Positions 54,390-63,878 of a stretch of 64,000 nt of DNA are shown here, in pieces. How positions within the stretch are numbered: position 1 is the stretch's first letter; each line of letters begins with the position of its first letter. The stretch spans positions 39,341-103,340 of the forward strand of contig JAAYSS010000124.1 of NCBI GenBank assembly GCA_012518275.1, written 5' to 3'. This stretch comes from Bacteroidales bacterium (GTDB taxonomy: Bacteria > Bacteroidota > Bacteroidia > Bacteroidales > Paludibacteraceae). The notes beneath the pieces were generated by a model. That model saw nothing but the letters and a program-made list of their open reading frames with translations. It made no database searches and had not been told where the DNA came from. A program made the translations under genes and the position numbers.

Positions 54390-55736
54390 TTATTGAACAT
54401 CAAAAGTGAGTCTGTATCCGCGAACTGATTCGTCAAATTTGCCGTTGTTGTACACTAACTTACCATTGACAAAAGTTTTTTCTACACTGGCGTCAAATGT
54501 TTCGCCTTCAAACGGCGACCAGCCGCATTTACTGTAAATGTTTTTCTTGGTTACTTGCTTGGGTTTGGACGGATTGACCAGCACCAAATCAGCAAAGTAA
54601 CCGGGGCGGATAAAACCCCGTTTTTTTATCCGAAACAAGTCGGCGGGAGCATGACACATTTTTTCCACTACCTTTTCAACAGTAAAGTTTCCTTTTTTTG
54701 CAAGTTGAAGCATCGCAACCAGAGAGAATTGCACCAACGGACCACCTGATGAAGCTGTGAAACAAGTCCCTTTTTTCTCTTCTAAGGTGTGGGGCGCATG
54801 GTCGGTTGCCACTACATCAACTAAATTATTATTTATGGCATTTATCAATGCTTTTCGGTCACTTTCTTTTTTGATGGCCGGGTTCCATTTGATTTTATTG
54901 CCGTATTTGGCGTAGTCTTTTTCCGAGAACCAAAGGTGGTGTACGCACACTTCGGCAGTAATTTTTTTATCCCGTAAGGGAATATTGTTTTCAAAAAGTG
55001 AAAGTTCTTTGGCGGTAGAAATATGAAGTATGTGAAGACGTGCATGGTAACTTTTAGCTAACGTCGCAACATATGAAGACGACTTGTAACAAGCCTTCTC
55101 CGAGCGTATCTTCGGATGGAATTCCAATCCTAAATTTTCTCCGTAGATATTGCTGAAGTAAAGGGTATTGGATTGTATTATCTGCTCATCTTCACAATGA
55201 ACAGCTATCAGCACCGGTACTTCATCAAAAATTCTATTCAGTGTGTTGATGTCGTTTACCAGCATATTTCCTGTGGAAGCTCCCAAAAAAACCTTCACTC
55301 CACACACGTTTTCAGGATTCACTTTTACCAACTCGCGGATGTTGGTGTTGGTAGCGCCGAGGTAAAATGAGTAGTTGGCAAATGACTTTGATGATGCAAG
55401 AGAGAATTTTTCTTCCAACAGTTCAATAGTCGTAGTTTGCGGATTAGTATTAGGCATATCCATAAACGAAGTTACTCCGCCGGCTACCGCCGATTTGCTC
55501 TCCGTGTAGATATCGCCTTTGTGGGTAAGTCCGGGTTCACGAAAATGTACTTGGTCGTCAATTACTCCCGGCATCAGCCATAGACCTTCGGCATCAATAA
55601 TTTCGATATTCTCGTCGGTCGGAATGTCTTCGCCTTTTTCAAAGATACTTTCTATCAAATCTCCATGAATAAGAACAGAACCTTTAAAAATACGTCCTTC
55701 ATTGACAATGTCCGCATCTTTAATCAATTTTTTCAT
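54390..55736 (-). CDS. pyrC: Dihydroorotase
   Basis: The 448-residue enzyme of pyrimidine synthesis interconverts carbamoyl-aspartate and dihydroorotate. It has the amidohydrolase barrel with MPNTNPQTTT, VFLGASTGNMLV, VAVHCEDE-like IAVHCEDE, RLHILHIST and the catalytic VATDHAPHTLEEK. The first metal motif reads DDQVHFREPG: the usual His-x-His has Gln (codon 55551-55553) instead of the first His. From memory this DDQVH form recurs in Bacteroidota dihydroorotases, so it is probably a clade trait rather than damage. The gene follows the mannosyltransferase by 91 nt. Confidence 0.9.
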   Translation of the reverse strand: MKKLIKDADIVNEGRIFKGSVLIHGDLIESIFEKGEDIPTDENIEIIDAEGLWLMPGVIDDQVHFREPGLTHKGDIYTESKSAVAGGVTSFMDMPNTNPQTTTIELLEEKFSLASSKSFANYSFYLGATNTNIRELVKVNPENVCGVKVFLGASTGNMLVNDINTLNRIFDEVPVLIAVHCEDEQIIQSNTLYFSNIYGENLGLEFHPKIRSEKACYKSSSYVATLAKSYHARLHILHISTAKELSLFENNIPLRDKKITAEVCVHHLWFSEKDYAKYGNKIKWNPAIKKESDRKALINAINNNLVDVVATDHAPHTLEEKKGTCFTASSGGPLVQFSLVAMLQLAKKGNFTVEKVVEKMCHAPADLFRIKKRGFIRPGYFADLVLVNPSKPKQVTKKNIYSKCGWSPFEGETFDASVEKTFVNGKLVYNNGKFDESVRGYRLTFDVQ

Positions 55737-55827
55737 AATAAAGTAATGTTTTTACCGAAATAACTCGGAGGGTTAATTTGTTTATTATAAAACAGTCGGA
55801 GAGGATTATTAGTTTTAAGATTGAAAA

Positions 55828-56571
55828 TTAAACTTTTTTCTTTTGTGGATATTTGCGTGTGAAGCTTTCCAATTTTAATTTTATAACTCCCAAGAAAGCT
55901 TCACTGAAAATACCTCCACTCATTTTTGATGTGCCTAATCTTCTGTTAATAAATATGATAGGTACTTCTTTTATGATAAAACCGCATTTGTGTGCCGTAA
56001 ATTTCATTTCAATTTGAAAAGCATATCCTTTGAATCTGATTTTGTCTAACTCAATGGTTTCCAATACTTCTCTACGATAACATTTAAACCCGGCTGTAGT
56101 GTCGTGAATTTTCAGTCCGGTGATGAATTTTACATATTTTGATGCAAAATAAGACATTAAAACCCGTCCCATAGGCCAGTTCACTACATTTACTCCTGAA
56201 ACGTAACGTGAACCGATTGCCAAATCTGCACCTTCATTCGTACAAGCATGAAGTAGACGTGGGAGGTCTTTCGGATTGTGCGAAAAATCGGCATCCATTT
56301 CGAAAATATATTCGTAGTCTCGTTCTAACGCCCATTTGAATCCGGCAATGTATGCTGTCCCCAAACCTAATTTTCCGGCACGCTCATGGATGAAAAGCCT
56401 TGTCGGAAACTCTGTTATAAGGTTTTTAACAATATCGGCTGTACCGTCGGGAGAGCCGTCGTCGATAACTAAAATATGAAATTCTCCTTCCAAGTCAAAC
56501 ACAGCACGTATAATGCTCTCGATGTTTTCTTTTTCATTGTAAGTTGGTATCAGAACTAATTTTAACGGCAT
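55828..56571 (-). CDS. Polyprenol monophosphomannose synthase (GT2)
   Basis: The 247-residue enzyme has the GT2 start LIPTYNEKENI, VIDDGSPDGTADIV, the metal motif EMDADFSHNP and TAGFKCYRREVLE, all typical of dolichol/polyprenol-phosphate mannosyltransferases. It lacks the membrane tail of larger homologues. It would make a polyprenyl-phosphate sugar donor for reactions outside the membrane, such as protein O-glycosylation or lipid decoration. It stands between the WalJ-like gene and dihydroorotase on the same strand. Confidence 0.9.
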   Translation of the reverse strand: MPLKLVLIPTYNEKENIESIIRAVFDLEGEFHILVIDDGSPDGTADIVKNLITEFPTRLFIHERAGKLGLGTAYIAGFKWALERDYEYIFEMDADFSHNPKDLPRLLHACTNEGADLAIGSRYVSGVNVVNWPMGRVLMSYFASKYVKFITGLKIHDTTAGFKCYRREVLETIELDKIRFKGYAFQIEMKFTAHKCGFIIKEVPIIFINRRLGTSKMSGGIFSEAFLGVIKLKLESFTRKYPQKKKV

Positions 56572-56615
56572 AATTTTTTCAGAGTTAAATATTTAATGTT
56601 TTATGTATGTGTTTG

Positions 56616-57422
56616 TTAATCAAAAATATACAAAGCAGATGGCGACATTCTTTCTAAGGGAATAATTTCCATGGTGTTTTCAAAGTCAATCATTTGTGAT
56701 TTAAGCTGCTCAGCAATGGTTGTGTAAGCTAGCTCAGGCAGATTATTTGCCTTGCTTAGGTGGCACAAGAAAACATATTTCCATCGGTCTGTATAGTAAT
56801 TTGCTAAAAATTCAGCTGTTTGCACATTGCATAAATGTCCGGTGCGAGACTTTATTCGCTGTTGTAAATGAGATGGATACGGTCCGTTAGCCAGCATGTC
56901 TTCGTCATAATTGGCTTCTAATACCAGATAATCAGATTTTACTAAATGTTCAGCAACGACATCGCTTATGTACCCAAGATCTGTGGCAAAAGTAAATGTT
57001 TTTCCCCGATATTCCACAGAATAGCCTACACTATCAGACGCATCATGCAGAACAGGAAATGCTTGTATTACAAATTCACCTACTTTAATTTTTTGGTTGA
57101 TATCAATGAAACGTTGCGATGAAGAAAGCTTTTGTGTTACACAGTAACTTTTGTTGATACCTTCATGTACGGCTTTTGTTGCATAAATCGGCACGTGATG
57201 TTTTTCTCCAATTGTGCCTACTGCTTTTATGTGATCAATATGATCGTGGGTGATAAATACTCCCTGAATGTGATGAAAATCGAGCCCCATCCCTTTTAAA
57301 AATTTTCGAGTGGCTCTAACTCCGACACCCGCATCAATCAAAATTCCATAAGAAGCAGTTCCAATAAAATAACAATTTCCGCTACTACCGCTCGCTAAAC
57401 TCCTAAAACGCAATCTATCCAT
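56616..57422 (-). CDS. MBL-fold hydrolase (YycJ/WalJ-like)
   Basis: The 268-residue protein has the start FRSLASGSSGNCYFIG, which marks the YycJ/WalJ group, the zinc motif THDHIDH (58-64), FATDLGYISDVV and LVLEANYDEDML. Homologues are 5'-3' exonuclease-like proteins involved in DNA repair or cell-wall control in Firmicutes; the role in this phylum is not settled. A -7 element lies 21 nt upstream. It leads a run with the mannosyltransferase and dihydroorotase. Confidence 0.88.
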   Translation of the reverse strand: MDRLRFRSLASGSSGNCYFIGTASYGILIDAGVGVRATRKFLKGMGLDFHHIQGVFITHDHIDHIKAVGTIGEKHHVPIYATKAVHEGINKSYCVTQKLSSSQRFIDINQKIKVGEFVIQAFPVLHDASDSVGYSVEYRGKTFTFATDLGYISDVVAEHLVKSDYLVLEANYDEDMLANGPYPSHLQQRIKSRTGHLCNVQTAEFLANYYTDRWKYVFLCHLSKANNLPELAYTTIAEQLKSQMIDFENTMEIIPLERMSPSALYIFD

Positions 57423-57730
57423 CTATAATTACTATGAAATTACAAAAGTAACATAAATATTTAGAATTTAGATTAGAAAAATTAAGAATTTACGTTAAAA
57501 TGATGTTGAGAATTTTTTTTGCCTTAATTAGTCGGTTTTTTACTTATTTTCTTGATTAAAAAGCTTTTTCTTTTCTTTTTGCTAAAAAATGTATTATTTT
57601 CGTGCTTAAATCAATGTTTACTTATTTGAACCGACAAAACGGTTTGCAGATTTAATTATTCCATAAGTGAGGAACAATCATATAGCAATTGACATTTTGA
57701 TATAAAACATTGAAAATAATTTAGTAAAAA
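57423..57730. other. Intergenic region between divergent genes
   Basis: This 308-nt AT-rich gap separates the WalJ-like gene from the exonuclease gene. It contains TACTTTTG on the minus strand (57443-57450), a -7 element for the WalJ-like gene. A short inverted repeat AACCG/CGGTT lies at 57629-57633 and 57640-57644, and GTCGGTT (57531) is complementary to AACCGAC (57629). No reading frame of note or clear plus-strand promoter was found. Confidence 0.4.
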
Positions 57731-58462
57731 ATGAATCGGCTTCATAAAATACTTTTTATTGACATCGAAACCGTACCTCAAACTAAAAACCTCGAAGAAT
57801 TATCGGACGAAATGCAGGGACTTTGGGGAGAGAAGTACGATTTTCTTAAAAGAAAAATGCCTGCAAAGTATCCCGATGAAATGACTCCAGCCCGTGGTTA
57901 TGAAATTAGTGCCGGTATTTATTCCGAATTTGGGAAGATAATCTGTATCTCGGTTGGTTTTATTCCAAAATCAAAGGCTTTTTCATCGTTCCGAATAAAA
58001 TCAATAGCCGGGAAAGACGAAAAGCAATTGTTGATTGAGTTTTCTGCATTGGTAAAACGGTTTTTTACAACTGATGAACATAATTTCTGTGGGCACAACA
58101 TCAAAGAATTTGACATCCCTTACATTTGCCGGAGAATGCTTATCAACGATTTAAAACTTCCAAAAGCACTTCAAATAAATGCAAAAAAACCATGGGAAGT
58201 AAACATCATGGATACTCTTGATTTTTGGAAATTTGGCGATTATAAAAACTATACTTCGCTAAAACTCCTTACGGTTGTTTTAGGTATTCCTACACCGAAA
58301 GATGATATTGACGGAAGCCAAGTGGCTGAAGTTTTCTATCAGAATGATGATTTGCCCCGTATTGTTTCTTATTGCCAGAAAGACGTGCTTGCTACCGCCC
58401 AAGTTTGGCTAAAAATGAATGGTCATCCGCTTATTGATACTGAGAATGTAAAATATGTCTGA
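57731..58462 (+). CDS. 3'-5' exonuclease, PolB-like predicted
   Basis: The 243-residue protein has the DEDD exonuclease motifs: FIDIETVPQ with Asp11 and Glu13, FCGHNIKEFDIPYICRRM, and YCQKDVLATAQVWL. It matches the stand-alone PolB-like exonuclease group without a polymerase domain, and probably trims DNA 3' ends in repair. It lies nine bases upstream of the mltF-like gene. The leader just before its ATG is identical over 16 bases to that of the MBL gene at 45030. Confidence 0.88.
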   Translation: MNRLHKILFIDIETVPQTKNLEELSDEMQGLWGEKYDFLKRKMPAKYPDEMTPARGYEISAGIYSEFGKIICISVGFIPKSKAFSSFRIKSIAGKDEKQLLIEFSALVKRFFTTDEHNFCGHNIKEFDIPYICRRMLINDLKLPKALQINAKKPWEVNIMDTLDFWKFGDYKNYTSLKLLTVVLGIPTPKDDIDGSQVAEVFYQNDDLPRIVSYCQKDVLATAQVWLKMNGHPLIDTENVKYV

Positions 58463-58470
58463 CAAAGGAT

Positions 58471-59853
58471 ATGGATAAAACTGCTTGGATAATCATATTT
58501 TGTCTGTTGTGGATTTTTACCGCTTGTAATAACGATACAACACCTAATCTGAAAATAGAAAGCGATATAATTCCGTCATTTACTTCTACTTATTTTCCCA
58601 AAGATACGTTAAACGCCGTAACTCAATATGGCGCTACTTCCTATTTTTATTATCGAGATGAAAAGATGGGATATGATTATGAACTTGCTATATCTTTGGC
58701 TAAATTTTATGATTTAGTGCTTGATGTGACTGTGGCGAAAAATGACCGTGAAATGGCAGAAATTCTTCGAAGTGGGAAAGCCGATATAGCTATTTTCAAC
58801 ACAGCCAAGACAAAGAAATTATCAAAAGATTTTAATTATGTGTTTCCACAGGAAGAGACTTATCCTGTACTTGTTCAATTAATTAATCGGGACGCAATCT
58901 CTGACCTGACTGAGTTGGCGGGTAAAGAAGTGTGGGTTGTCGATGGCAGCTTATTGCACGAAAGGTTGAAAGCCCTAAATGATGAAATAGGAGGTGGAAT
59001 TGATATAAAACTTGCGGATGATTCGTTGACTGTGGATGGACTGATGCTACAAGTAAGTAACAAAGAAATCCCATTTACGGTAGCTTACCGTCGCAATGCG
59101 CTGTTGCAGAAAATATTTTTCTATCATCTTGATATTCGAATTCCTATCGGAGTAACCCAGCAAAACGGATGGCTAGTGCGAAAATCAAATACAGCGCTGA
59201 CTGACAGCATAGATAAGTGGCTTCAAAATGAATCTACTAAACGGATAAAGAGAAGACTTCATCCCATTTATTGGGCGAAAAATCCTTACTTCGCATTTAA
59301 GAAGGTGCATGTCCCTGAAGGGGCAATTTCACCGTATGACGACCTTTTCAAAGAAGCAGCTAAAAGAATTAGTTGGGACTGGAAATTGCTTGCCGCTGTC
59401 GCTTATGTGGAATCAGGTTTTGATAGTACTGCGATTTCTTGGGCCGGTGCGCAAGGCGTGATGCAGCTTATGCCGAGTACGGCACTAATATATGGTGTGG
59501 ATACTTTTGATATTATAAGACCGGTTAAAAGTATTTTTGCCGGTACGGAATACATTAAGAGTCTTGATATGATTTATCGGAAAATTGAAGATGAAGAAGA
59601 ACGGAAGAAATTTATTTTAGCAAGTTACAATGCAGGTCCGGCGCATATCATAGATGCAATGGCGTTGACCGAAAAATACGGGAAAGATAAGTATATTTGG
59701 TTTGATAATGTGGAGTATTATTTAGAAAAACTATCTGATCCGGAATTCTACAACGATTCAGTTGTTAAGTACGGTCCTTTCCGAGGAAATGAAACTTTAC
59801 GGTATGTTCCTTATGTGCTTGATACGTATGAACGGTATTTGACAAGGAAGTAA
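58471..59853 (+). CDS. mltF: Membrane-bound lytic transglycosylase F-like lipoprotein
   Basis: The 460-residue lipoprotein (IFTAC, Cys19) combines a periplasmic solute-binding-like domain (about 40-265) with a C-terminal SLT domain (about 290-455). The catalytic Glu314 lies in AYVESGFDS, followed by AGAQGVMQLMPST and ASYNAGPAHIIDA. It cleaves peptidoglycan to 1,6-anhydro products, which Mpl could later recycle. The order matches E. coli MltF. It ends at a terminator shared with the phosphate transporter. Confidence 0.92.
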   Translation: MDKTAWIIIFCLLWIFTACNNDTTPNLKIESDIIPSFTSTYFPKDTLNAVTQYGATSYFYYRDEKMGYDYELAISLAKFYDLVLDVTVAKNDREMAEILRSGKADIAIFNTAKTKKLSKDFNYVFPQEETYPVLVQLINRDAISDLTELAGKEVWVVDGSLLHERLKALNDEIGGGIDIKLADDSLTVDGLMLQVSNKEIPFTVAYRRNALLQKIFFYHLDIRIPIGVTQQNGWLVRKSNTALTDSIDKWLQNESTKRIKRRLHPIYWAKNPYFAFKKVHVPEGAISPYDDLFKEAAKRISWDWKLLAAVAYVESGFDSTAISWAGAQGVMQLMPSTALIYGVDTFDIIRPVKSIFAGTEYIKSLDMIYRKIEDEEERKKFILASYNAGPAHIIDAMALTEKYGKDKYIWFDNVEYYLEKLSDPEFYNDSVVKYGPFRGNETLRYVPYVLDTYERYLTRK

Positions 59854-59876
59854 AAGTATCAATAACTTTGTTTCAT

Positions 59877-59908
59877 AAAAAAGGTGTACCGAGTGGCACA
59901 CCTTTTTT
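59877..59908. terminator. Bidirectional terminator between mltF and the phosphate transporter
   Basis: AAAAAAGGTGT (59877-59887) pairs with ACACCTTTTTT (59898-59908); CC/GG pairs continue inside after one mismatch, closing on a GAGT loop. A/T runs on both sides suit two convergent genes. Confidence 0.85.
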
Positions 59909-59928
59909 AATTTGAGAATAACAGATAG

Positions 59929-62208
59929 TTAAATTTTTCTCGGTGTTGTTTTTACTAATTCCTGTGCCCCCATTTCTTTGGCAGATTTGGCATATTCTTC
60001 GTCAAAATGGCGGAAAGATTTCATCAAATTATTAGACTGCAAGGTTATAATCTTTGATTCATTTACCAAATTCAAGAACAAGATACTACTGCGAGTAGTT
60101 GATGAACCATCTTTTACCCGTTTGACTTGACGCTTGGTCATTTTAGAGTTCAATGCAGTAGTGGCTTCTCGTAGTTCGGTCAGTTGAGCTATTTGGCTAT
60201 AATCACATATTTGGGCCATTTGTTTGAATTTTCGATACCCTTCTGAAAGCTTTTTGTATATATCGCTTAAATCTTTAATCTGTTCTTTGGAAAAGGCAGA
60301 GTGGTTGTTGCTGATGTACATTAATACTCCTTCAGTAATAGCTTTTAGTGATTTTGTGATTTCGTAGGAGTAATCTACTAATTGAACATACTCCTGCTCA
60401 AGGTCCAATGCACTTATTTGAATTGTTTCAAGAGTCGGAACAACTTCATAAGTGCGTTTGTCTTTGTATTTTTCATATAGCTCATTTGCTTCTGCCGTCA
60501 TATTTCGAGCGAGTTTTCTGTCTTCTCCCTGCAAGCTGGTTACTATGTTTTTAAGTATGTAAAGTACTTTGTCCAATAATTGGTGCACATCTTCTTTGCT
60601 GTTTCGCACCATTTGTTCTTCGCTGGCGAGAACTTGCAGTTGGCTTTGTTCTTTATCTTTACGTTTGGCGTGCAGTTTTCCGGATTTGATAAGGATAAAT
60701 ACGAGGAGAAGTATGAGCCCTACTATCGCAATTTTACCTCCCCACATTAGCAGAAGTCCAACAATGAGTGTAGACGTAAATGCTATCAAAGCTGTCATCA
60801 GCCATCCTGCAATGACGGTAAGCACACCGTTTATTCTATAAACAGCGCTTTCGCGTCCCCAAGCACGGTCGGCTAATGAAGTACCCATAGCCACCATAAA
60901 TGTAACATAAGTGGTTGATAACGGTAGTTTTAGTGATGTTCCCAATGAAATGAGTAACGACGCTATGGTAAGATTGACCGAAGCTCGAATCAAGTCAAAA
61001 GAAGCATCGCTTTCAACTTCTGCCGGTTCAAACCGTTTGTTTATAAAATTTTTCATCGATTCAGGAGTAATGCTGCTGATACCTTTACTCATATTCATTG
61101 TACCTCTTACTATAGAGCGAGAAAGTGCAGATGATGAGAATCGCTCAACACCATCACCCTTACGAGCTAAATTTACTTCGGTATCAGTAACGCTACGCGA
61201 TTTTTTAGAGAACCATAAGGTAAGAACCATGATTAAGCCAGCACCGAGTAACCATTGCCAATTGGCAGTTACGGGATTGTTCAAAGCACCCATGTACAGC
61301 GTATCGATTGAACCTCCCGATGCAACTACATCTTGAGCAATCTTGAATGAATCCAGCCCAGCCATGAAAACACCGATAAAGTTTACCAAATCATTTCCGG
61401 CGAAAGCAAGAGCCAATGCCATGGTACCAGCAAGCACGATGATACGGAGAATATTTACACGGAACAAGAACTGCAATACAGCCATCAGGGCTGTCCACCC
61501 TATAAAAGCGAGGAGAATGGCTTGTCCCATGTTGTGTTCTAAGTAGTTCAGAAAGCCTTCACTGACCAATACGCTCCCTTTTAAACCTTTGAAAATAGCA
61601 AAATAAGTAATTGCCGTGAGTGAGATGCCACCCCATATCGCACCGAGATATTTGAACATTTTCTCGTAGTTGAACGAAAAAATCAATCGAGAAAGATACA
61701 TAATGATGGAACCACACACGAATGCAATTGCAATGGAAATAAAAATACCGCTGATAATAGCCAACGCCTTGCCGCTGTTGATGTATTCACCGAGATGACC
61801 ACCGTTTTCCGTTGTCCAAATGGTAAAGAGCGATACTGCTACCGCTGCACCGAGTAATTCAAACACAATAGATACTGTGGTGGAAGTAGGTAAGCCGAAC
61901 GTATTAAACAGGTCCAACATAACAACGTCGGTAATCATTACTGCTAAAAACAGCATCATTACCGACGGGAAAGTGAATTTTTCAGGATAAAACACGCCGC
62001 TTCGGGCTATTTCCATCATACCACTGGAAAATAAAGCACCTACAACTACACCAAGTGAGGCTACCGTGAGAATTACCCACAGAGGTGCCACTTTAGAGCC
62101 GATACTTGAATTGAGAAAGTTTACAGCGTCATTAGCTACTCCAACAGTAAGATCTAATACCGCTAAACCGAGAAGAATAATAACAATGATTAAAAAAATT
62201 GGATCCAT
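59929..62208 (-). CDS. PiT-family inorganic phosphate transporter with PhoU-like tail
   Basis: The 759-residue protein has the two PHO4 signature repeats: GVANDAVNFLNSSIGS (about 23-38) and AGNDLVNFIGVFMAG in the middle. About 12 membrane helices flank a central cytosolic loop (about 340-405). The last 220 residues are helical and soluble (SLQGEDRKLARNM, LVDYSYEITKSLKAI) and resemble PhoU domains, which may regulate transport. This long form is common in Bacteroidota. A -7 element (TAATTTTG on the minus strand, 62289-62296) lies about 80 nt upstream. Confidence 0.92.
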   Translation of the reverse strand: MDPIFLIIVIILLGLAVLDLTVGVANDAVNFLNSSIGSKVAPLWVILTVASLGVVVGALFSSGMMEIARSGVFYPEKFTFPSVMMLFLAVMITDVVMLDLFNTFGLPTSTTVSIVFELLGAAVAVSLFTIWTTENGGHLGEYINSGKALAIISGIFISIAIAFVCGSIIMYLSRLIFSFNYEKMFKYLGAIWGGISLTAITYFAIFKGLKGSVLVSEGFLNYLEHNMGQAILLAFIGWTALMAVLQFLFRVNILRIIVLAGTMALALAFAGNDLVNFIGVFMAGLDSFKIAQDVVASGGSIDTLYMGALNNPVTANWQWLLGAGLIMVLTLWFSKKSRSVTDTEVNLARKGDGVERFSSSALSRSIVRGTMNMSKGISSITPESMKNFINKRFEPAEVESDASFDLIRASVNLTIASLLISLGTSLKLPLSTTYVTFMVAMGTSLADRAWGRESAVYRINGVLTVIAGWLMTALIAFTSTLIVGLLLMWGGKIAIVGLILLLVFILIKSGKLHAKRKDKEQSQLQVLASEEQMVRNSKEDVHQLLDKVLYILKNIVTSLQGEDRKLARNMTAEANELYEKYKDKRTYEVVPTLETIQISALDLEQEYVQLVDYSYEITKSLKAITEGVLMYISNNHSAFSKEQIKDLSDIYKKLSEGYRKFKQMAQICDYSQIAQLTELREATTALNSKMTKRQVKRVKDGSSTTRSSILFLNLVNESKIITLQSNNLMKSFRHFDEEYAKSAKEMGAQELVKTTPRKI

Positions 62209-62539
62209 AAGTGAAGGTTTTGAGCCTATAAAATTAGAATAAACTTGAGATAATAAGTGATAAAATCATGGTAAGGTATATTTTCACGCAAAATTAAGTA
62301 ATCAATATTACAATTCTATGACAAAATGAAAATATTTAATGATTAATTATACTGTTTTATTCTTTATTTCTCCTTCAAATATCTTTATTGGTCTAGTATT
62401 AAGCGTAATACGATTTAATTTATTGTGATTTAATAGATGTTATAATTTACTTTTTTATTTCAAATTTGTTTCTGCTTTTATTTTACTGTTTTTGTTAAAG
62501 CTGGAAAAATTGTAATTTTGTTCTCAAAAAAATCAAAAT
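62209..62539. other. Intergenic region between phosphate transporter and rarA
   Basis: This 331-nt gap between divergent genes is strongly AT-rich. It holds a minus-strand -7 element at 62289-62296 for the transporter and a full promoter for rarA at 62491-62520. No reading frame or RNA gene was recognised in between. Confidence 0.5.
62491..62520 (+). promoter_or_regulatory. Promoter of rarA
   Basis: TTTG (62491-62494), 18 nt, TAATTTTG (62513-62520) match both boxes of the phylum consensus. The start codon is 20 nt downstream, implying a short leader. Confidence 0.65.
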
Positions 62540-63805
62540 ATGCAACCCCTCGCTGAACGTTCCAGACCTCGAACTCTAGATGAATATGTAGGTCAAAAGC
62601 ATCTTGTCGGAGAAAAATCCATTCTTCGCTTGATGATTGATTCCGGAAATATCGCATCCTTCATCCTTTGGGGACCGCCCGGGGTGGGGAAGACCACATT
62701 GGCAAAAATTATAGCCAATCAGCTTGAACGACCTTTTTATACCTTGAGCGCCGTTACTTCGGGTGTGAAAGATGTGCGTCAGGTTATCGAAAAAGCCAAA
62801 TCGAGCCGCTTCTTTTCACAAGCAAGTCCTATTCTTTTTATTGATGAGATACACCGTTTCAGTAAATCGCAACAAGATTCGTTGCTCGGTGCGGTAGAAA
62901 ATGGCACGATAACTCTAATCGGTGCCACTACGGAAAATCCATCGTTTGAAGTAATTACTCCCCTTCTTTCCAGATGTCAGGTTTATGTGCTGAAACCCCT
63001 TGAAGATACGGACTTGATGGAATTGGCTGCTCGCGTTATAAAAAACGATGTAGAGCTTAAAAAGCGAAAAATTGTTATTGAAGAAAATGAATCACTACTT
63101 CGCTATGCCGGTGGTGATGCACGAAAATTATTGAATATTATTGAGTTGGTGGTGAATTCTGATGCTTCAGATACGGTGAAGATAACCAACAAAACCGTTA
63201 CCGAACGGCTTCAGCAAAATCCGATGGCATACGATAAAGACGGCGAAGTTCACTACGATATTATTTCTGCATTTATCAAATCCATCCGTGGAAGTGATCC
63301 CGATGCAGCGGTTTACTGGTTGGCACGTATGGTGGCAGGCGGTGAAGACCCGAAGTTTATTGCTCGAAGGCTGGTAATCTCGGCTGCTGAAGACATCGGG
63401 TTAGCTAATCCGAACGCACTATTACTTGCCAACGCCTGTTTTGACTCGCTTCATAAAATCGGTTGGCCCGAAGGACGTATTATCTTGGCAGAAACGACTA
63501 TTTATTTGGCATCATCGCCCAAAAGCAACTCGGCTTATCGCGCTATTGATGATGCGTTGGCTTTGGTGGAAAAAACAGGAAATCTTCCTGTGCCACTCCA
63601 TTTGCGCAACGCACCTACCAAGATGATGAAAGATTTGGATTACGGGAAAGGGTACAAATATGCGCACGATTATGAAAACAACTTCGTGGAACAACAGTTT
63701 TTACCCGATAAAATTAAAAAGGAACGAATTTGGCAAGCGCAGGATAACTCGGCAGAGCGCAAAATGAGTAACTGGTTGCGTATGCTCTGGAAAGGGAAAT
63801 ATTAA
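62540..63805 (+). CDS. rarA: Replication-associated recombination protein A (MgsA/RarA AAA+ ATPase)
   Basis: The 421-residue ATPase acts at stalled replication forks. It has the start LAERSRPRTLDEYVGQKHL, Walker A GPPGVGKT (45-52), Walker B ILFIDEIHRF (Asp102, Glu103), the sensor GATTENPSFEV and the family-specific C-terminal domain (IRGSDPDAAVYWLARMVAGG, SAAEDIGLANP). The length is normal. It is a single-gene unit with a good promoter. Confidence 0.95.
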   Translation: MQPLAERSRPRTLDEYVGQKHLVGEKSILRLMIDSGNIASFILWGPPGVGKTTLAKIIANQLERPFYTLSAVTSGVKDVRQVIEKAKSSRFFSQASPILFIDEIHRFSKSQQDSLLGAVENGTITLIGATTENPSFEVITPLLSRCQVYVLKPLEDTDLMELAARVIKNDVELKKRKIVIEENESLLRYAGGDARKLLNIIELVVNSDASDTVKITNKTVTERLQQNPMAYDKDGEVHYDIISAFIKSIRGSDPDAAVYWLARMVAGGEDPKFIARRLVISAAEDIGLANPNALLLANACFDSLHKIGWPEGRIILAETTIYLASSPKSNSAYRAIDDALALVEKTGNLPVPLHLRNAPTKMMKDLDYGKGYKYAHDYENNFVEQQFLPDKIKKERIWQAQDNSAERKMSNWLRMLWKGKY

Positions 63806-63878
63806 ACTGAAAGTTTGCTCTATCGTTTTTTGGCATACAGATTGAATCATTTATCACGAGAAAATTAACATCAAACAG

